Of a stretch of DNA of 64,000 nucleotides, positions 23,001 through 34,761 are shown in pieces. Both the position numbers and the translations under genes were made by a program. Positions within the stretch are counted from its first letter, which is position 1. The number at the start of each line of letters is the position of its first letter. The notes beneath the pieces were generated by a model. The model was given only the letters and a program-made list of their open reading frames with translations. It made no database searches and was not told the DNA's origin. Origin of the DNA: Magnolia sinica (taxonomy: Eukaryota > Streptophyta > Magnoliopsida > Magnoliales > Magnoliaceae); assembly GCF_029962835.1 (NCBI RefSeq), contig NC_080583.1, positions 48,959,658 through 49,023,657 of the forward strand, given 5' to 3'.

Positions 23001-23319
23001 TTAGATGAGTTCATGTGTGATCGGGGAAGAGACTTCGTGATGTACCTGTGGATTAGTGGTGAGATGGACAAGTATTCCGATGATTTCAGCATATGGACGG
23101 TTTGATGGTTGTATCGTTGGATAAATGGTTAAATGTATGGTTGGATTTATTAGTAAATGAACAGTTGGACTGGATATGTTCAAGTTAATGGTTGAGATTG
23201 AACCAGTTGATCTTGTAGATCGACGGTCATATCAGACTAATTGGGTATGTCGATCAATGGTTAAAATTAGATTGTCAAGATTTATTTGGGTTATTACATT
23301 TTACCCTCAAAAGAAATTT

Positions 23320-24674
23320 TGTCCTTGAAATTTACATACCTATAATACTAACAGGTGAGGGTATTTCTCTTTGATCTCGGCCTCTGGTTCCCAAGAAGCC
23401 TCTTGCTCAATATGGTGACTCCCCTGAACCTTTACTAATGGTATAACTCTAGATCGAAGCACTTGGTCCGGTCAAGAACACGTACTAGTTGTTCGATATA
23501 TCAAGCGTCTTCCCGAATCTCTAATGGTTGCCAGTCTATAACATGAGAAATGTCCCGCTCATATTTCCTTAACATCGGCACATGGAAAACATCATGAATA
23601 CCGAACAACTAAGGCGGTAAAGCATGCCTATATGCAACAACACCAACCCTCTCTAGAACCTTAAATGAACCTATACACCTTAGAGGCAACTTTCCATTTT
23701 TACCGAACCTCATGACACCCTTCAGAGGAGAAATCTTTAAGAAGACGTGATCTCTAACTGCAAACTCTAGATCTCTTCTGCAATTGTCTACATAACTCTT
23801 CTGACGACTTTGGGCTGCGCGCAAACGGTTTCTAATGATAAAAATCTTCTCTGTAGTCTCTCGCACAATCTCTAGTCCAAGAAAACCACCTTCTCCAACT
23901 TCTGCCCAACAATTTGTAGATCTACAAGGCCTCCTGTATAAAGCCTCATATGGTGCCATGCCGATACTCGTTTGATAGCTATTATTATAAGCGAACTCGA
24001 TCAATAGTAAATGGTCATCCCAACTCCCTTTGAAATTAAGCATGAAAGCTCGGAGCATGTCCTCAAGGATCTGATTCACTCGTTCAGTCTGCCCGTTAGT
24101 CTGAGGGTGGAAAGTAGTGCTAAAATCAAGAGTGGTTCCCAGTGCCTTCTGTAAACTTCTTCAAAAACGAGATGTGAATCTGGAATCCCGATCTAATACA
24201 ATAGATACAGGCACTCCTTGTAATCTAATTATTTCTTTAATATAGAGTTCACATAATTCCTCTAGGGGATAAGTAGCATGTATAGGAAGAAAATGTGCAG
24301 ACTTAGTTAACCGGTCGATGATGACCCAAACTGCATTATGATTATTACGTGTCCGTGGTAATTCCATAATAAAATTCATGGATATGTGCTCCCACTTCCA
24401 CTCGGCAATCAGCAGTGGCTATAACATCCCTAACGGCTTTTGATGCTCTGTTTTGACTTGTTGACACGTGAGACATTTGGCTACAAAATCTGTAATCTCC
24501 CTCTTCATATTATTTCACCACTATTGCCTACGCATATCATGATACATCTTCGTACCTTAAGGGTGGATTGTGAACTTAGTGCGGTGTGCCTCGTCCATAA
24601 TTTTCTTCTTTAATTCAGCCACATTTGGTATATATAATCTTCCTTAGAACCTTAAATCACCATCAGTACCAACT
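23320..24674 (-). pseudogene. Integrase domain of family-2 Tekay-like element
   Basis: On the minus strand: an HHCC zinc-finger region (HRTKFTIHP ... FVAKCLTCQQVK, about 24540-24450), then the catalytic core with [24 protein letters not shown] (second Asp) and FHPQTNGQTERVNQ (Glu). Then come AYNNSYQTSIGMAPYEALYR, the GDHVFLK-like RDHVFLKISPLKGVMRF, and a frameshifted chromodomain-like tail. Stops include a TGA at about 24159-24161 where a Trp codon is expected, plus TAG/TAA in the zinc-finger part. The first position normally WDF reads WEH, so a catalytic Asp is also changed. It ends at the polypurine tract preceding the LTR (about 23299-23312). Confidence 0.85.
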
Positions 24675-25261
24675 TTCTCGTAAGACACGTATCCTAGTCC
24701 GTATTATTTCGTAGGTTTCTGCGGTCCTCCCGGTTGAATTCCGGTGACCTTCGACCCGTAAACAGTAGTTACACGCGATCCTAAGTTGTATCCTATAGAT
24801 CGGAGTCGACTCAATCCGAGACTTATACTATTGTGACTGCACCGTCGCCGCGGTTCCAACACCGCGTCTTGCATACCGATCCGATACCCTGGCAGGGGGA
24901 TGTGGACTTGCGTTTATTTCAAAGAAACACCATAGGTATGCAATCCGAAGAGAATCTCTACAATCAATCAATCACTTCATGTCAAGTATAAGATCAACCC
25001 CAAGGTCAACTCTTTCTCATCCTCTCTCTTACACACCCATACATGTCAAGTACAACTATCACCTCACTCCATCACTCACACCCATCACCTCTCTCTTACA
25101 ACCACCATTTCTCTCTCTCTCTCTTTCTCAACACATTTTCCAAGCAACAAAGTGGTGGACGTCCAAGCTCTCCTAAGAAAAAAAAAGCGTGTTGTGTGAC
25201 CCACTTTCCACCCCAAGATCTATCATCCTAGCCCTTAATTTTTCATCACCCTCCATTAATG

Positions 25262-26244
25262 AGGGACACAAGGAGATTGCCGTTCCATCGGACCAAGAAG
25301 ATCGAACGGTGGGTGTTCTATAGGCTTAGATTTAATGCTTTAATGATGGGCCAAGTGGGGCCTACCGATTGATGGTATGGATCTCACTTTGGACCCTAGA
25401 TGTAGCCGATGACCCACCTTGATTCTTATGATCATTCCATGATGGGGCCATTCTCCATAGACCTCATCATGATGTTTATTTTCCTTACATAAATAGGGTC
25501 ATTTAGACCTTGCATTTTGGTGGAGAAAGGATCTCCACCTTTGATTTTGATTGGGGGGCCCATATGTAATGGGACCCACTTGATGCATGTTGTGATGTAT
25601 GAAAGGGAGGGCCGATAATGGCAGGATCTCTCCATCACTTGATCTCTCTTTCTCTCTCTTTTCCCTTGTTATTGGCCCCATGATGTATGCATTTTATCCA
25701 TGTCATCTACCTTCGTGGGACCCAGTTGATGGACGTGTTAGATCTACACCGTCCAAGCCATGTGGGCCCTACCTTATGGTGATGGGAAGACACAAGTATC
25801 AGATTGATCCAAATCAAGTGGGCCACGTCCATGTGGGAGCCACCTTGATTTATATGTGAGCACAGTCCGTCCAGCGTCCCTGGACGTTAGACGTGTTCAC
25901 TGAAGTGAGAACAGACAGTGGGTTGTACTGACAACAACAAAAAAAATATATATTTATTTAAGCTTTTTGGGTGGGCAGCTCATACGGACCCCACCTTAAT
26001 ATATGGATCTAATCCAAGCCGTCCATCCCATTTCCCTGCTCATTTTAGGTGTTGAGCTGAAAAATGAGGCCAATCTGAGCATCTGGTGGGCCATAGCATA
26101 TAAAATAATGGTTTTTACCATTAAAATCTACTATGATGTTTCTGTACACCAAAACATATCGAATATTGGGCTTGTTTGGTCTGTCTTGAGCCGTAGAAGC
26201 CAATGAGTGGAGTGGATTCACCTGATGCGGACCCTACCTAGGAA
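25262..26244. other. 980-bp block present only in the 5' LTR of family 3
   Basis: Alignment by eye of the two LTRs is continuous on both sides: CACCCTCCAT(T/C)AA before, and AAAAACCTCAAAAA after. The block is missing from 29746 in the 3' LTR. No target duplication is obvious, so it could be a deletion in the 3' LTR or an insertion here. Confidence 0.65.
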
Positions 26245-27099
26245 AAACCTCAAAAATACTATTTTTTAAAAAAAATAAATATAAAACAACCAAACAGCAG
26301 ACGTTGCTGCTGGATGTCTAGAGGATGCGCAGTAGCGTCCTGCTGCGTTTGACGGACGAACAGTGGGTCCTAGCAGTGGGCCCCACTATGGTGTGTGATG
26401 CACATTAACACCGTGCACTTGATGGAGGCCCATTTAGGCAGTGGGCCCTCTAAAAACTCAACCGTATACAGAAGCTCAGGTGGCCCACGTCATAGGAAAA
26501 CAGTGGGATTGAACAACTGCCATTGAAACCCTTTTGGGTTGTCACAGAAGTTTTGAATCGATATGAAATTTATTTTTCCTTTGCATCCGGGTCCATGTGA
26601 CCTTATTAAAAGATTGGATGGCAGATAAACGTTATGGTGGGCCCCACGTGGGACCCATTATGGTGTATGTGTTTTACCCATACCGTCTACACCATTGGAC
26701 GGTGGGACCCACTATGACGTATGTGTTTTATCTATGCCTTGCCATTTCGGCTAGGCTTTTAGATGGCAGGGGACCCCACCATGAGGTATATGCTTTATCC
26801 ATGCTGTCTATCCCTATGGGACCCACCATGATGTATGGGTTACATCCAAACCATCCATCTAGTGGTGAGCTAGCGTTAAGGCTTAAGGCAAATGAGGCAG
26901 ATCTATTTATCAAGTGGACCACACTGCATAATGAGGATTGAGCGTCTGCCATTGAAATCCTTTAGGAGTGCAGAAGTTTTGGATCAGTAGAAAATTTATT
27001 TGTCCTCTTAATTCAGGTCTGTGTGACCTTATGATTAGTTGGATAGGAAATAAATGTTATGGTGCGCCTTGAGGATTTAATGGTGGAAATCATTATTAC

Positions 27100-27500
27100 C
27101 ACTTATATTTGGGTGTGACCCATTTGATATACATATGGCCCATGTGATGTGGCCCACTTGCCATATGAGGGCCCATTGTGATGCATTCAAGGTCCATGGG
27201 TTATGGCCCATTGCAATGTACATGAGGCCCATTGGTGCGGCCCGTGGATGCGGCCCACTTAATGTATTTGAGGCCCAGGTGCGAGGCCCACTGTTATGTA
27301 TATTAGGCCCATTGAGCGGCCCATTGTGATGTATTTGAGGCCCATGGGCGAGGCCCAATGTGATGTATTCGAGGCTCGTGGGTGAGGCCCAATGTGATGT
27401 ATTTGAGGCCCATGGGCGAGGCCCAATGTGATGTATTTGAGGCCGTGGACGAGGCCCAATGTGATGTATTTGAGGCCCATGCGATGTGGCCCACTTGATG
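27100..27500. repeat. GGCCCA-rich tandem array in family-3 LTR
   Basis: About a dozen imperfect units of roughly 32-34 bp with the pattern GAGGCCCATGGGCGAGGCC, CAATGTGATGTATTT. Overlapping minus-strand frames (MGLKYITLGLAHG-like repeats) are artefacts of the array. The matching array in the 3' LTR is at about 30620-31040. Confidence 0.85.
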
Positions 27501-28775
27501 TGTATATGGCCCTTATGTGAAGTTATGAGCTCATTGTGACCTTCCCTTAGACTGATTGTCTATGTCGATTCTGATTGTCGAGGCCGATTATCGATGCCGG
27601 TTATCGATACCAATTATTAGTATGTGACAGCATATCATTAAGATACCTACACCTTGGAGCCACCTTGTGTATATATTGGGCCCATAGGAAAGTCTAGTTT
27701 ATTACGCGATAGAGAGGGTAAGGAAGCCTACTTATTGCACTTAGACTCAGATCTGCCCTCGGTGGGGGATATTGTGACGCTCCATCACTGTGATCACATG
27801 TGGGCGGGTACACGTGGGCGGACATTGATGTGGGTGGGGCTTGAGGAGCTTGAGCGAGCTACCAGTGATTGGCAGGCTACTTTGCTAGTAGGCTACCATG
27901 CACACAGTGAAGGCAGAACTTTGTCCCACATCGGTTGTATTGTCCGATGTTGTGGTGGCTATAAGTTGGATTCTTTCCTTAACTATCGTGATGCGTTTTA
28001 AATCAGTGAACTTATCTTGATATTTGGACTAAATCCACCATCCTTCTGTGGACCCCCATCATTTGTATGCATGTTGTGATGGATGATTGATTAAAGTAGA
28101 TGCCATTGGGCTGAGATGTTAATGGGACTCCTTGTGAGACGGAGTTATTCCCACATGATCGCGCAATACGCGCAGGTTTGATGTATGACCTAGATGAGGT
28201 TGATGATATTCGTAGCTCTTCAGGATTTGCATATTGCATTTGCATCATCGGCATTTGATATTTAGTTCTCTATGATTTCGCATTTGTATAGCCGATCTGC
28301 ATTGCATATTCTGAAACTGTGTGACTTATGGGCTTACTAGCATGTGTCCACATTACTTTGGTATTTATATGCTTGACACTTATCTTGTGCACACACTTTC
28401 ACCACCATCCAAGCTTTCTATAAGCTTATGCACGACAGATGCGTGCAGGTGGCGTTAGGTAGCAGCAGCGTTGAGCTTGGAGCATTTAGCAGACCTCTGG
28501 AGCTTTGATTTTGTCATATGTATTTCCCTTTTAGCACTGTATTCAAATGTTTAAGTGGATGTGTGATGATGATGTTGCCTTTGTGATTTGGGTAAACTTG
28601 TGGTTATGCTTAATACGAGTTAAATGTAAGTTAGAAAATCCTCATTGTAGGATCTCAGGATTAGATCTGACATATGGATGCTGGGAGCCGAGAATGGAGT
28701 ACTACAGAGGCTGTCGGCAATGGATTTGGCAATTGGGAATTTTGTGAGCCCGGTTTCCGAGTTTAGGGTGTGACA

Positions 28776-29143
28776 AAAGATGGTATCAGAGCATAACTTG
28801 GGAATACTTGAAGATAACATCACATATCTGCTGATAGCTATCATGTACTCTATGATTGTTGAGAACTTAGAATGGTTAGATCCCCGAGTTTGAATAACTT
28901 AGAGATTTTCTGATATAGATCCCTACTGTTGAGATTGTGAGGCTGCTCAGTATTCGATCTTCGATCATTTCTGATCCAAGATCCAGGATTAGTGGGGTCA
29001 TCATAGTGTCGATGAGGCATCCTGAGAGTGCGAGGTTTAGATTAGAGAGCGCTATTTGTTTATAGTCAATGCTTCCTCTTCCCTTGCTTTGTCCTGCGTG
29101 ATAGTAAATTTTGAGGACGAACTTTTTATTAGGTCGGGAGAGC
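28776..29143 (+). pseudogene. Residual internal region of family-3 element: PBS to PPT
   Basis: A perfect initiator-Met PBS, TGGTATCAGAGC, lies at 28781-28792. The right end retains AATTTTGAGGACGAACTTTTT, the conserved last codons of Tekay-like pol, and a degraded polypurine tract (AGGTCGGGAGAGC) before the 3' LTR. All of gag-pol is gone. Confidence 0.8.
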
Positions 29144-32100
29144 TGTAAGACCCGTATCCTAGTCCGTACTGTTCCATAGGTTTCCACGGTCCTCTCGGTC
29201 GAATTTTGACAACCTGCGATGCGTAGACAGTAGTTGCACGCGATCCTAAGTCATATCCCATAGATTTGAGTCGACTCAATCCGAGACTTGTACTATTATG
29301 ACTGCATTGTCGCCGTGGTTCCAATGCCGCGTCTTGCATATCGATCCTATACCCTGGTAGGTGGATATGGACCCGCATTTATTTCGAAGAAACACTGAAC
29401 ATTTGCAATCCCAAGAGAATCTCTACAACATATCCCATCAATTAATCAATCAATCACTTCATGTCAAGTACAAGAGCAACTCCAAAGTCAACTCTTTCTC
29501 ACCTTCTCTCTTACACACTCATACATGTGAAGTACAACTATCATCTCACATCCATCACTCACACCCATCACCTCTCTCTTACAACCACCATTTCTCTCTC
29601 TCTTTCTCAACACATTTTCCAAGCGACAAAGTGGTGGACGTCCAAGCTCTCCCAAGAAAGAAAAAGTGAGTGTTGTGTGGCCTACTTTCCACCCCAAGAT
29701 CTATCATCCTAGCCCTTCATTTCTCATCACCCTCCATCAAAGAGGGAAAAACCTCAAAAACACTTTTTAAAAAAAAATAAAAAAAATATAAAACAACCAA
29801 GCAGCAGTCGCTGCTGCTGGACATCTAGAGGACGCGCAGCAGCGTCCTGCTGTGTTTGACGGATGGACAGTGGGTCCCAGCCATGGGCCTCACCGTGGTG
29901 TGTGTTGCACATCAACACCGTGCACTTGATGGAGCCCCATTTCGGCAGTGGGCCCTCCAAAAACTCAACGTATACAGAAGCTCAGGTGGCCCACGTTACA
30001 GGAAAACAGTGGGATTGAATGGCTGCCATTGAAACCCTTTTGGGTTGTCATAGAAGTTTTGAATCGATATTAAATTTGTTTTTCCTCTGCATCTAGGTCC
30101 GTGTGACCTTATTAATAGATTGGATGACAGAGAAATGTTATGGTGGGCCCCACGTGGGACCCATTATGGTGTATGTGTTTTACCCACACCGTCCACACCA
30201 TTGGACGGTGGCACCCACTATGACGTATGTGTTTTATCTATGCCGTCCAGCCATTTTGGCTGCGCTTTTGGACAGCAGGGGACCCCATCATGAGGTATAT
30301 GCTTTATCCATGCTGTTTATCCCTAAGGGACCCACCATGATGTATGGGTTACATCCAAATCGTCCATTCGGTGGCGAGCTGGCCTTGAGGCTTGAGGCAA
30401 ATGAGGTAGATCTATTTATCAAGTGGACTACACTGCACAATGAGGATTGAGTGTCTACCATTGAAATCCTTTGGGAGTGTAAAAGTTTTGGATCAGTAGG
30501 AAATTTGTTTTTCCTCTTAATTCAGGTCTGTGTGGCCTTATGATCAGATTGGATGGGAAATAAATGTTATGGTGGGCCTTGAGGATGTAATGGTGGAAAT
30601 CATTATTACCACTTATATTTGGGTGTGGCCCATTTGATATACATGGGGCCCATTGGCGTGGCCCATTTGATATACATATGGCCCATGTGATGTGGCCCAC
30701 TTGCCATATGACGGCCCATTGTGATGTATTCAAGGCCTATGGGTTATGGCCCATTGCAATGTACATGAGGCCCATTGGTGCGGCCCGTGGATGCGGCCCA
30801 CTTAATGTATTTGAGGCCCAGGTGCGAGGCCCACCATTATGTATATTAGGCCCATTGAGCGGCCCATTGTGATGTATTCGAGGCCCATGGGCGAGGCCCA
30901 ATGCGATGTATTCGACGCTCGTGGGTAAGGCCCAATGTGATGTATTCGAGGCCCATGGGCGAGGCCCAATGTGATGTATTTGAGGCCCGTGGGTTAGGCC
31001 CAATGTGATGTATTCGAGGCCTATGCGATGTGCCCCACTTGATGTGTATATGGCCCTTATGTGAGGCTACGAGCTCATTATATGTTTGGCTCTATGTGGG
31101 CCATTCCTTGGGAGCAATGTTGGTTAAATGATCACATTGATGGGCAATGTTGGTTAAATGTCCACATTGTGACCTTCCCTTAGATTGATTGTCGAGGCCG
31201 ATTATCAAGGCCGATTATCGATACTGATTATTAGTATGTGACAGTATATCATTAAGATACCTACACCTTGGAGCCACCTTGTGTATATATTGGGCCCATA
31301 GGAAAGTCCAGTTTATTGCGCGATAGAGAGGGTAAGGAAGCCCACTTATTGCACTTAAACTTGGATCTGGATATTGTAACGCTCCATCACTTTGATCACA
31401 TGTGAGCGGGCACACGTGGGCGGACACTGATGTAGGTGGGGCCTAAGGAGCCTGGGCAAGCTACCAGTGATTGGCAGGCTACTGTGCTAGCGGGCTACTG
31501 TGAACATAGTAAAGACAGAACTTTATCCCACATTGGTTGCATTGTCTGATGTTGTGGTGGCTATAAGTTGGATTCTTTCCTTAACTATCGTGACGCATTT
31601 TAAATCAGTGAGCTTATCTTGATATTTAGACTAGATCCGCCGTCCTTCTGTGGACCCCTATCATTCGTATGTATGTTGTAATGGATGATTGATTAAAGCA
31701 GATGCCATTGGGCAGAGATGTTTATGAGACTCCTTGTGAGACGGAGTTATCCCCACATGATTGCGCAATACGCGCAGGTTTGATGTATGACCTAGATGAG
31801 GTTGATGGTATTCATGGCTCTTCAGGATTTTCATATTGCATTTGCATCATCGATATCTGATATTTAGTTCTATATGATTCCGCATTTGTATAGCCGATCT
31901 GCATTGCATATTCTGATGTGTGACTTATGGGCTTACTAGCACGTGTCCGCATTACTCTGACATTTATATTCTTAGCACTTATCTTGTGCACACACTTTCA
32001 CTACCCTTTAAGCTTTCTATTAGCTTATGCACAATAGATGCGTGCAAGTGGTGTTAGGTAGCAGCAGCGTTGAGCTTGGAGCATGCAGCGGATCTCTGGA

Positions 32101-32378
32101 GCTTTGATTTTGTCATATGTATTTCCCTTTCAGCATTATATTCAAATGTTTATATTAGTGGATGTGTGATGATGATGTTTCCTTTGTGATTTGGGTAAAC
32201 TTGTGGTTATGCTTATTACGAGTTAAATGTAAGTTGGAAAATCCTCCTTGTAGGATCCCATGATCGGAATCTGGCGTATGAACGCTGGAGCCGAGAATGG
32301 GGTACAACGGAGGTTGTTAGCACCAGATTCGGCAATCGAGAATTTTGTGAGCCTGGTTTCCTAGTTTGGGGCGTGACA
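29144..32378 (+). mobile_element. 3' LTR of family-3 element (3.2 kb)
   Basis: It starts TGTAAGACCCGTATCC and ends TTTGGGGCGTGACA. It is collinear with 24679-28775 except for the 980-bp block and small indels. It includes a TCAATCAATC/CT-rich 5' part, the GGCCCA array (about 30620-31040), and the AAGCTTTCTATTAGCTT block near 32010. Confidence 0.85.
30620..31040. repeat. GGCCCA-rich tandem array, second LTR copy
   Basis: The same 32-34-bp-type units as at 27100-27500, with the same order of variants and a few extra point differences. This shows that the array predates insertion of the element. Confidence 0.85.
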
Positions 32379-33600
32379 TTTCCATTCCGACTTAACCACC
32401 TTTTTCAACTTCCATTACCTTGGCATGCAGCCATGAATCTTGTTACTGAGCTTCTGTGACCTTAGTAATTAAGGAAGGTTGAACTACTAGATTAAAGGGA
32501 CGAGCTACAGACGTTTGTGGATTTAATTGGACGTTAAAATCTTTCACCGTATCTAACATCTTCCATCGCTGAATCATGAGGTGAGCGATTACTCCGTGCG
32601 GCTTACGACTTAAGGCATCTACTGGGGTGCCTGATAATGTGGCTGTTGAGGCGGTTGTTTACAAAAACGAGTGGAGTGATCCTCCATTTTACAGTTATAA
32701 CATTTACTTGTAAATCTGTTCATTGGCTGAGCAGGAGTTGAGGTGTTTGTTACTGTCATCTTTAGCTTCTTAGAAGCATCGTCCTGTGCTTGATATGTAT
32801 TCGGTGCAGCCCTAACATTGCTTTTCACTTCTCTCTTCTGGTTACGACTTTTCCAGAATTCTTCATTGTCTCGCTCTATCATTAGAGCTCGTTCTACTAC
32901 ATCGGCATACAATTTAAGCTTAAGTGGCGTTAACTTGTTACGAATTAACCCTTTTAGACCTCACTCAAACTTCTTAGCTTTATGAGCTTCATCCTGAATC
33001 ATATATAGGGCAAAATGGGATAATTCAATAAATTTATACTCATATTGGCCTACGGTCATCTCCCCTTGTTCTAAGCTTATGAATTCCTCTGCTTTCTACT
33101 CCCGTACACACTCCGGAAAGTATTTGTCATTGAACTTCTCACAGAACGTATCCCACGTCCTTGCAGTATCTTCTTCAATTGTTCTAGCAATTGTCTCCCA
33201 CCAGTGGTCGGCCTCTCCCTTTAACATGAATACTGCAAGTGTGAACTTTTTTCTCCTCATCACATCCTAAAACATTGAATATCTTTCTTATTTATTTTTT
33301 TCCATTTTTCTGCCTTCATAGCGTCCGACAAACCCTTGAAAGCAGGTGACTTCAATCTCTTAAATTTCTTTACTAAGCCCCAAATGCCATCCTACACAAC
33401 TGAGGCGGCTCCTCCGTTATCACCACGAATGTGTCGTCTAAGAATTGCCACTATGTCACCTAAAGCATGGAAGACCCCATTAAGTGACTGGCCAGTTTCA
33501 GTGAACCCCGGTGTGGCCGCCACAAGACTAGCTCTACCTCTATCTCTATCTCTACGCCGGCACCTAGACATATTTTAAATCAAACAATAAGGTTTATATG
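32379..33600 (-). pseudogene. gag of family-2 element fused by deletion to the RNase H-integrase linker
   Basis: The minus strand starts near 33570 with MSRCRRRDRDRGRASLV and a gag-like DAMKAEKW. It continues with frameshifts, then at 32912-32619 reads ALMIERDNEEFWKSRNQKRE followed by a CCHC knuckle, CYNCKMEDHSTRFCK. Directly after this comes VDALSRKPHGVIAHLMIQRW, the text that normally follows RNase H. Protease, RT and RNase H are therefore deleted between the knuckle and this linker. The piece ends at the family-3 insertion. Confidence 0.75.
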
Positions 33601-33740
33601 TCCCATAAGGGCGGATCACTAAAATATAATAGTACAAGTTAAGTTTTGATCACAACTACTCTCGCAGGGGATATATCCTAGTTTTCAAAGTTACTACGTT
33701 TTCAAGAAAAACCCTAGGTCCTCAATGATTCTAAACCTAT

Positions 33741-33752
33741 GCTTTGATACCA
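33741..33752 (-). other. Primer-binding site of family-2 element
   Basis: On the minus strand this reads TGGTATCAAAGC, one mismatch from the initiator-Met PBS. It lies three bases after the LTR end (33756). Confidence 0.75.
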
Positions 33753-33755
33753 ATC

Positions 33756-34002
33756 TGTCATGCCCCGAAATCTGGCACCTAGGTATATCCAACCCCGATT
33801 CCATACCCGAAGGCATGACTTATGTTTTATATGTTTACATTTCATAATCCACGCATATATTGATGAAATGATTCTCATTCATAAAATATAGCTATTCAAA
33901 AATTAAATAATCAAACATTTTTTTAGAGAATAATAAAATATTCATGTTTTGACTATTCAAGATTACCACCAAACTCATGTCATCTCAATACTATCATAAT
34001 AT
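33756..34002 (-). mobile_element. Family-2 5' LTR, first segment
   Basis: TGTCATGCCCCGAAATCTGG onward matches 20691-20940 of the intact LTR. It is cut at AATAT (33998-34002) by a solo LTR. Confidence 0.85.
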
Positions 34003-34753
34003 TGTAATGACCCGGAAAATTTTGTGCCGAGACCCGAGTATTAACTCTATTCTTTCCTTAGTAGCTTATTGGGGTGATTAGCGCTTAACTCGATTGTTTG
34101 TGAAATTTGCATCAATCACTTTAAATTTGATCCGCATGACTCAAAATCTGTAGAATAGTTAGCGCTATGTTACTCTGAAATCTGGGATCCATCGCTAAAT
34201 CCAGTTGCTCTTGGAAATTTTTGGAAGTTTTGGATCGGACCTGGACCACGCGGCGAAAGTCTGATAGCGATGATCTTAGGCTGTTGCGGTCACCATATTG
34301 AACTTGGTCATCACCTCAAAAATCAAGTCTAGATGATGTTCTGGGTCGATTTGATTGAGTCCAGAGTGAAGAGTGTGAGAACGGTTGGAAATTTAATGAG
34401 ATTTTATGAAATCTGAGTCGTGTCGCTTGGGCGACGATTTTAAGCAATCTGACCATTGGATTCTGACCCAATTTCACTCTCTGGTCAGGGAAGGTGGCCC
34501 AGGTATGTCCTTGTGCTTGTGGACCTGATCGAGATTCAGTGACCGTTGATTTGAGTGTGGTCCGCCATGGCTGATCTGAAGATTCGATCGGTACGAAAAT
34601 TCAGCTTGACCTAGATCCATGGTCAGTGAGCTTAAGTCCGACCTTTCGTGGTAATAGGCCCACCAGAAGTGCTCCGTTGGATCGAGAGAGGCTTGTTTTG
34701 TTTATACCCTAAGTATACCTTGGCCCTGGGGTTATTTTCATCAATGTTAGGCC

Positions 34754-34761
34754 TATTTATA
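34754..34761 (+). promoter_or_regulatory. TATA box of LTR A
   Basis: TATTTATA is conserved at the same place in the other two family-1 LTRs (52175-52182, 56572-56579), about 750 bp inside the LTR. It is followed by pyrimidine/GA-rich leader-like sequence. Confidence 0.5.

Larger units (their letters stand above)
20691..23298 (-). mobile_element. 3' LTR of family-2 element, uninterrupted 2.6 kb
   Basis: It runs from TGTCACGTCC (20691) to GGGTTATTACA (23298). On the minus strand it starts TGTAATAACCC after the end of pol. It supplies the empty-site sequence for the insertions in the other LTR: around 20940 there is no solo LTR, at about 22115 a (CA)n tract stands where the MULE sits in a (TA)n tract, and near 23058 there is no solo LTR. 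Confidence 0.85.
24679..28775 (+). mobile_element. 5' LTR of family-3 element (4.1 kb)
   Basis: It starts at CGTAAGACAC, a TG-to-CG mutated end compared with TGTAAGACCC at 29144, and ends in GGGTGTGACA. Relative to the 3' LTR it holds about 980 extra bases (about 25262-26244) after ACCCTCCAT, rich in GTGGGACCCA-type repeat cores. An open frame at 27654-28001 has no recognised family. Confidence 0.8.
24679..32378 (+). mobile_element. Internally deleted LTR element (family 3) inserted in the family-2 internal region
   Basis: Two long LTRs (24679-28775 and 29144-32378) flank only 368 bp of internal DNA. The flanks are TTTCT (24674-24678) and TTTCC (32379-32383), a target duplication with one mismatch. 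Family-2 coding text resumes on either side (integrase to the left, RNase H-integrase linker to the right), which confirms the insertion. Confidence 0.8.

Noticed and set aside
27077-27494. Minus-strand ORFs with repeated GLKYITLGLAHG-like text
   Set aside because: The apparent protein repeat is only the GGCCCA tandem DNA array; all frames are open because unit length is near a multiple of three.
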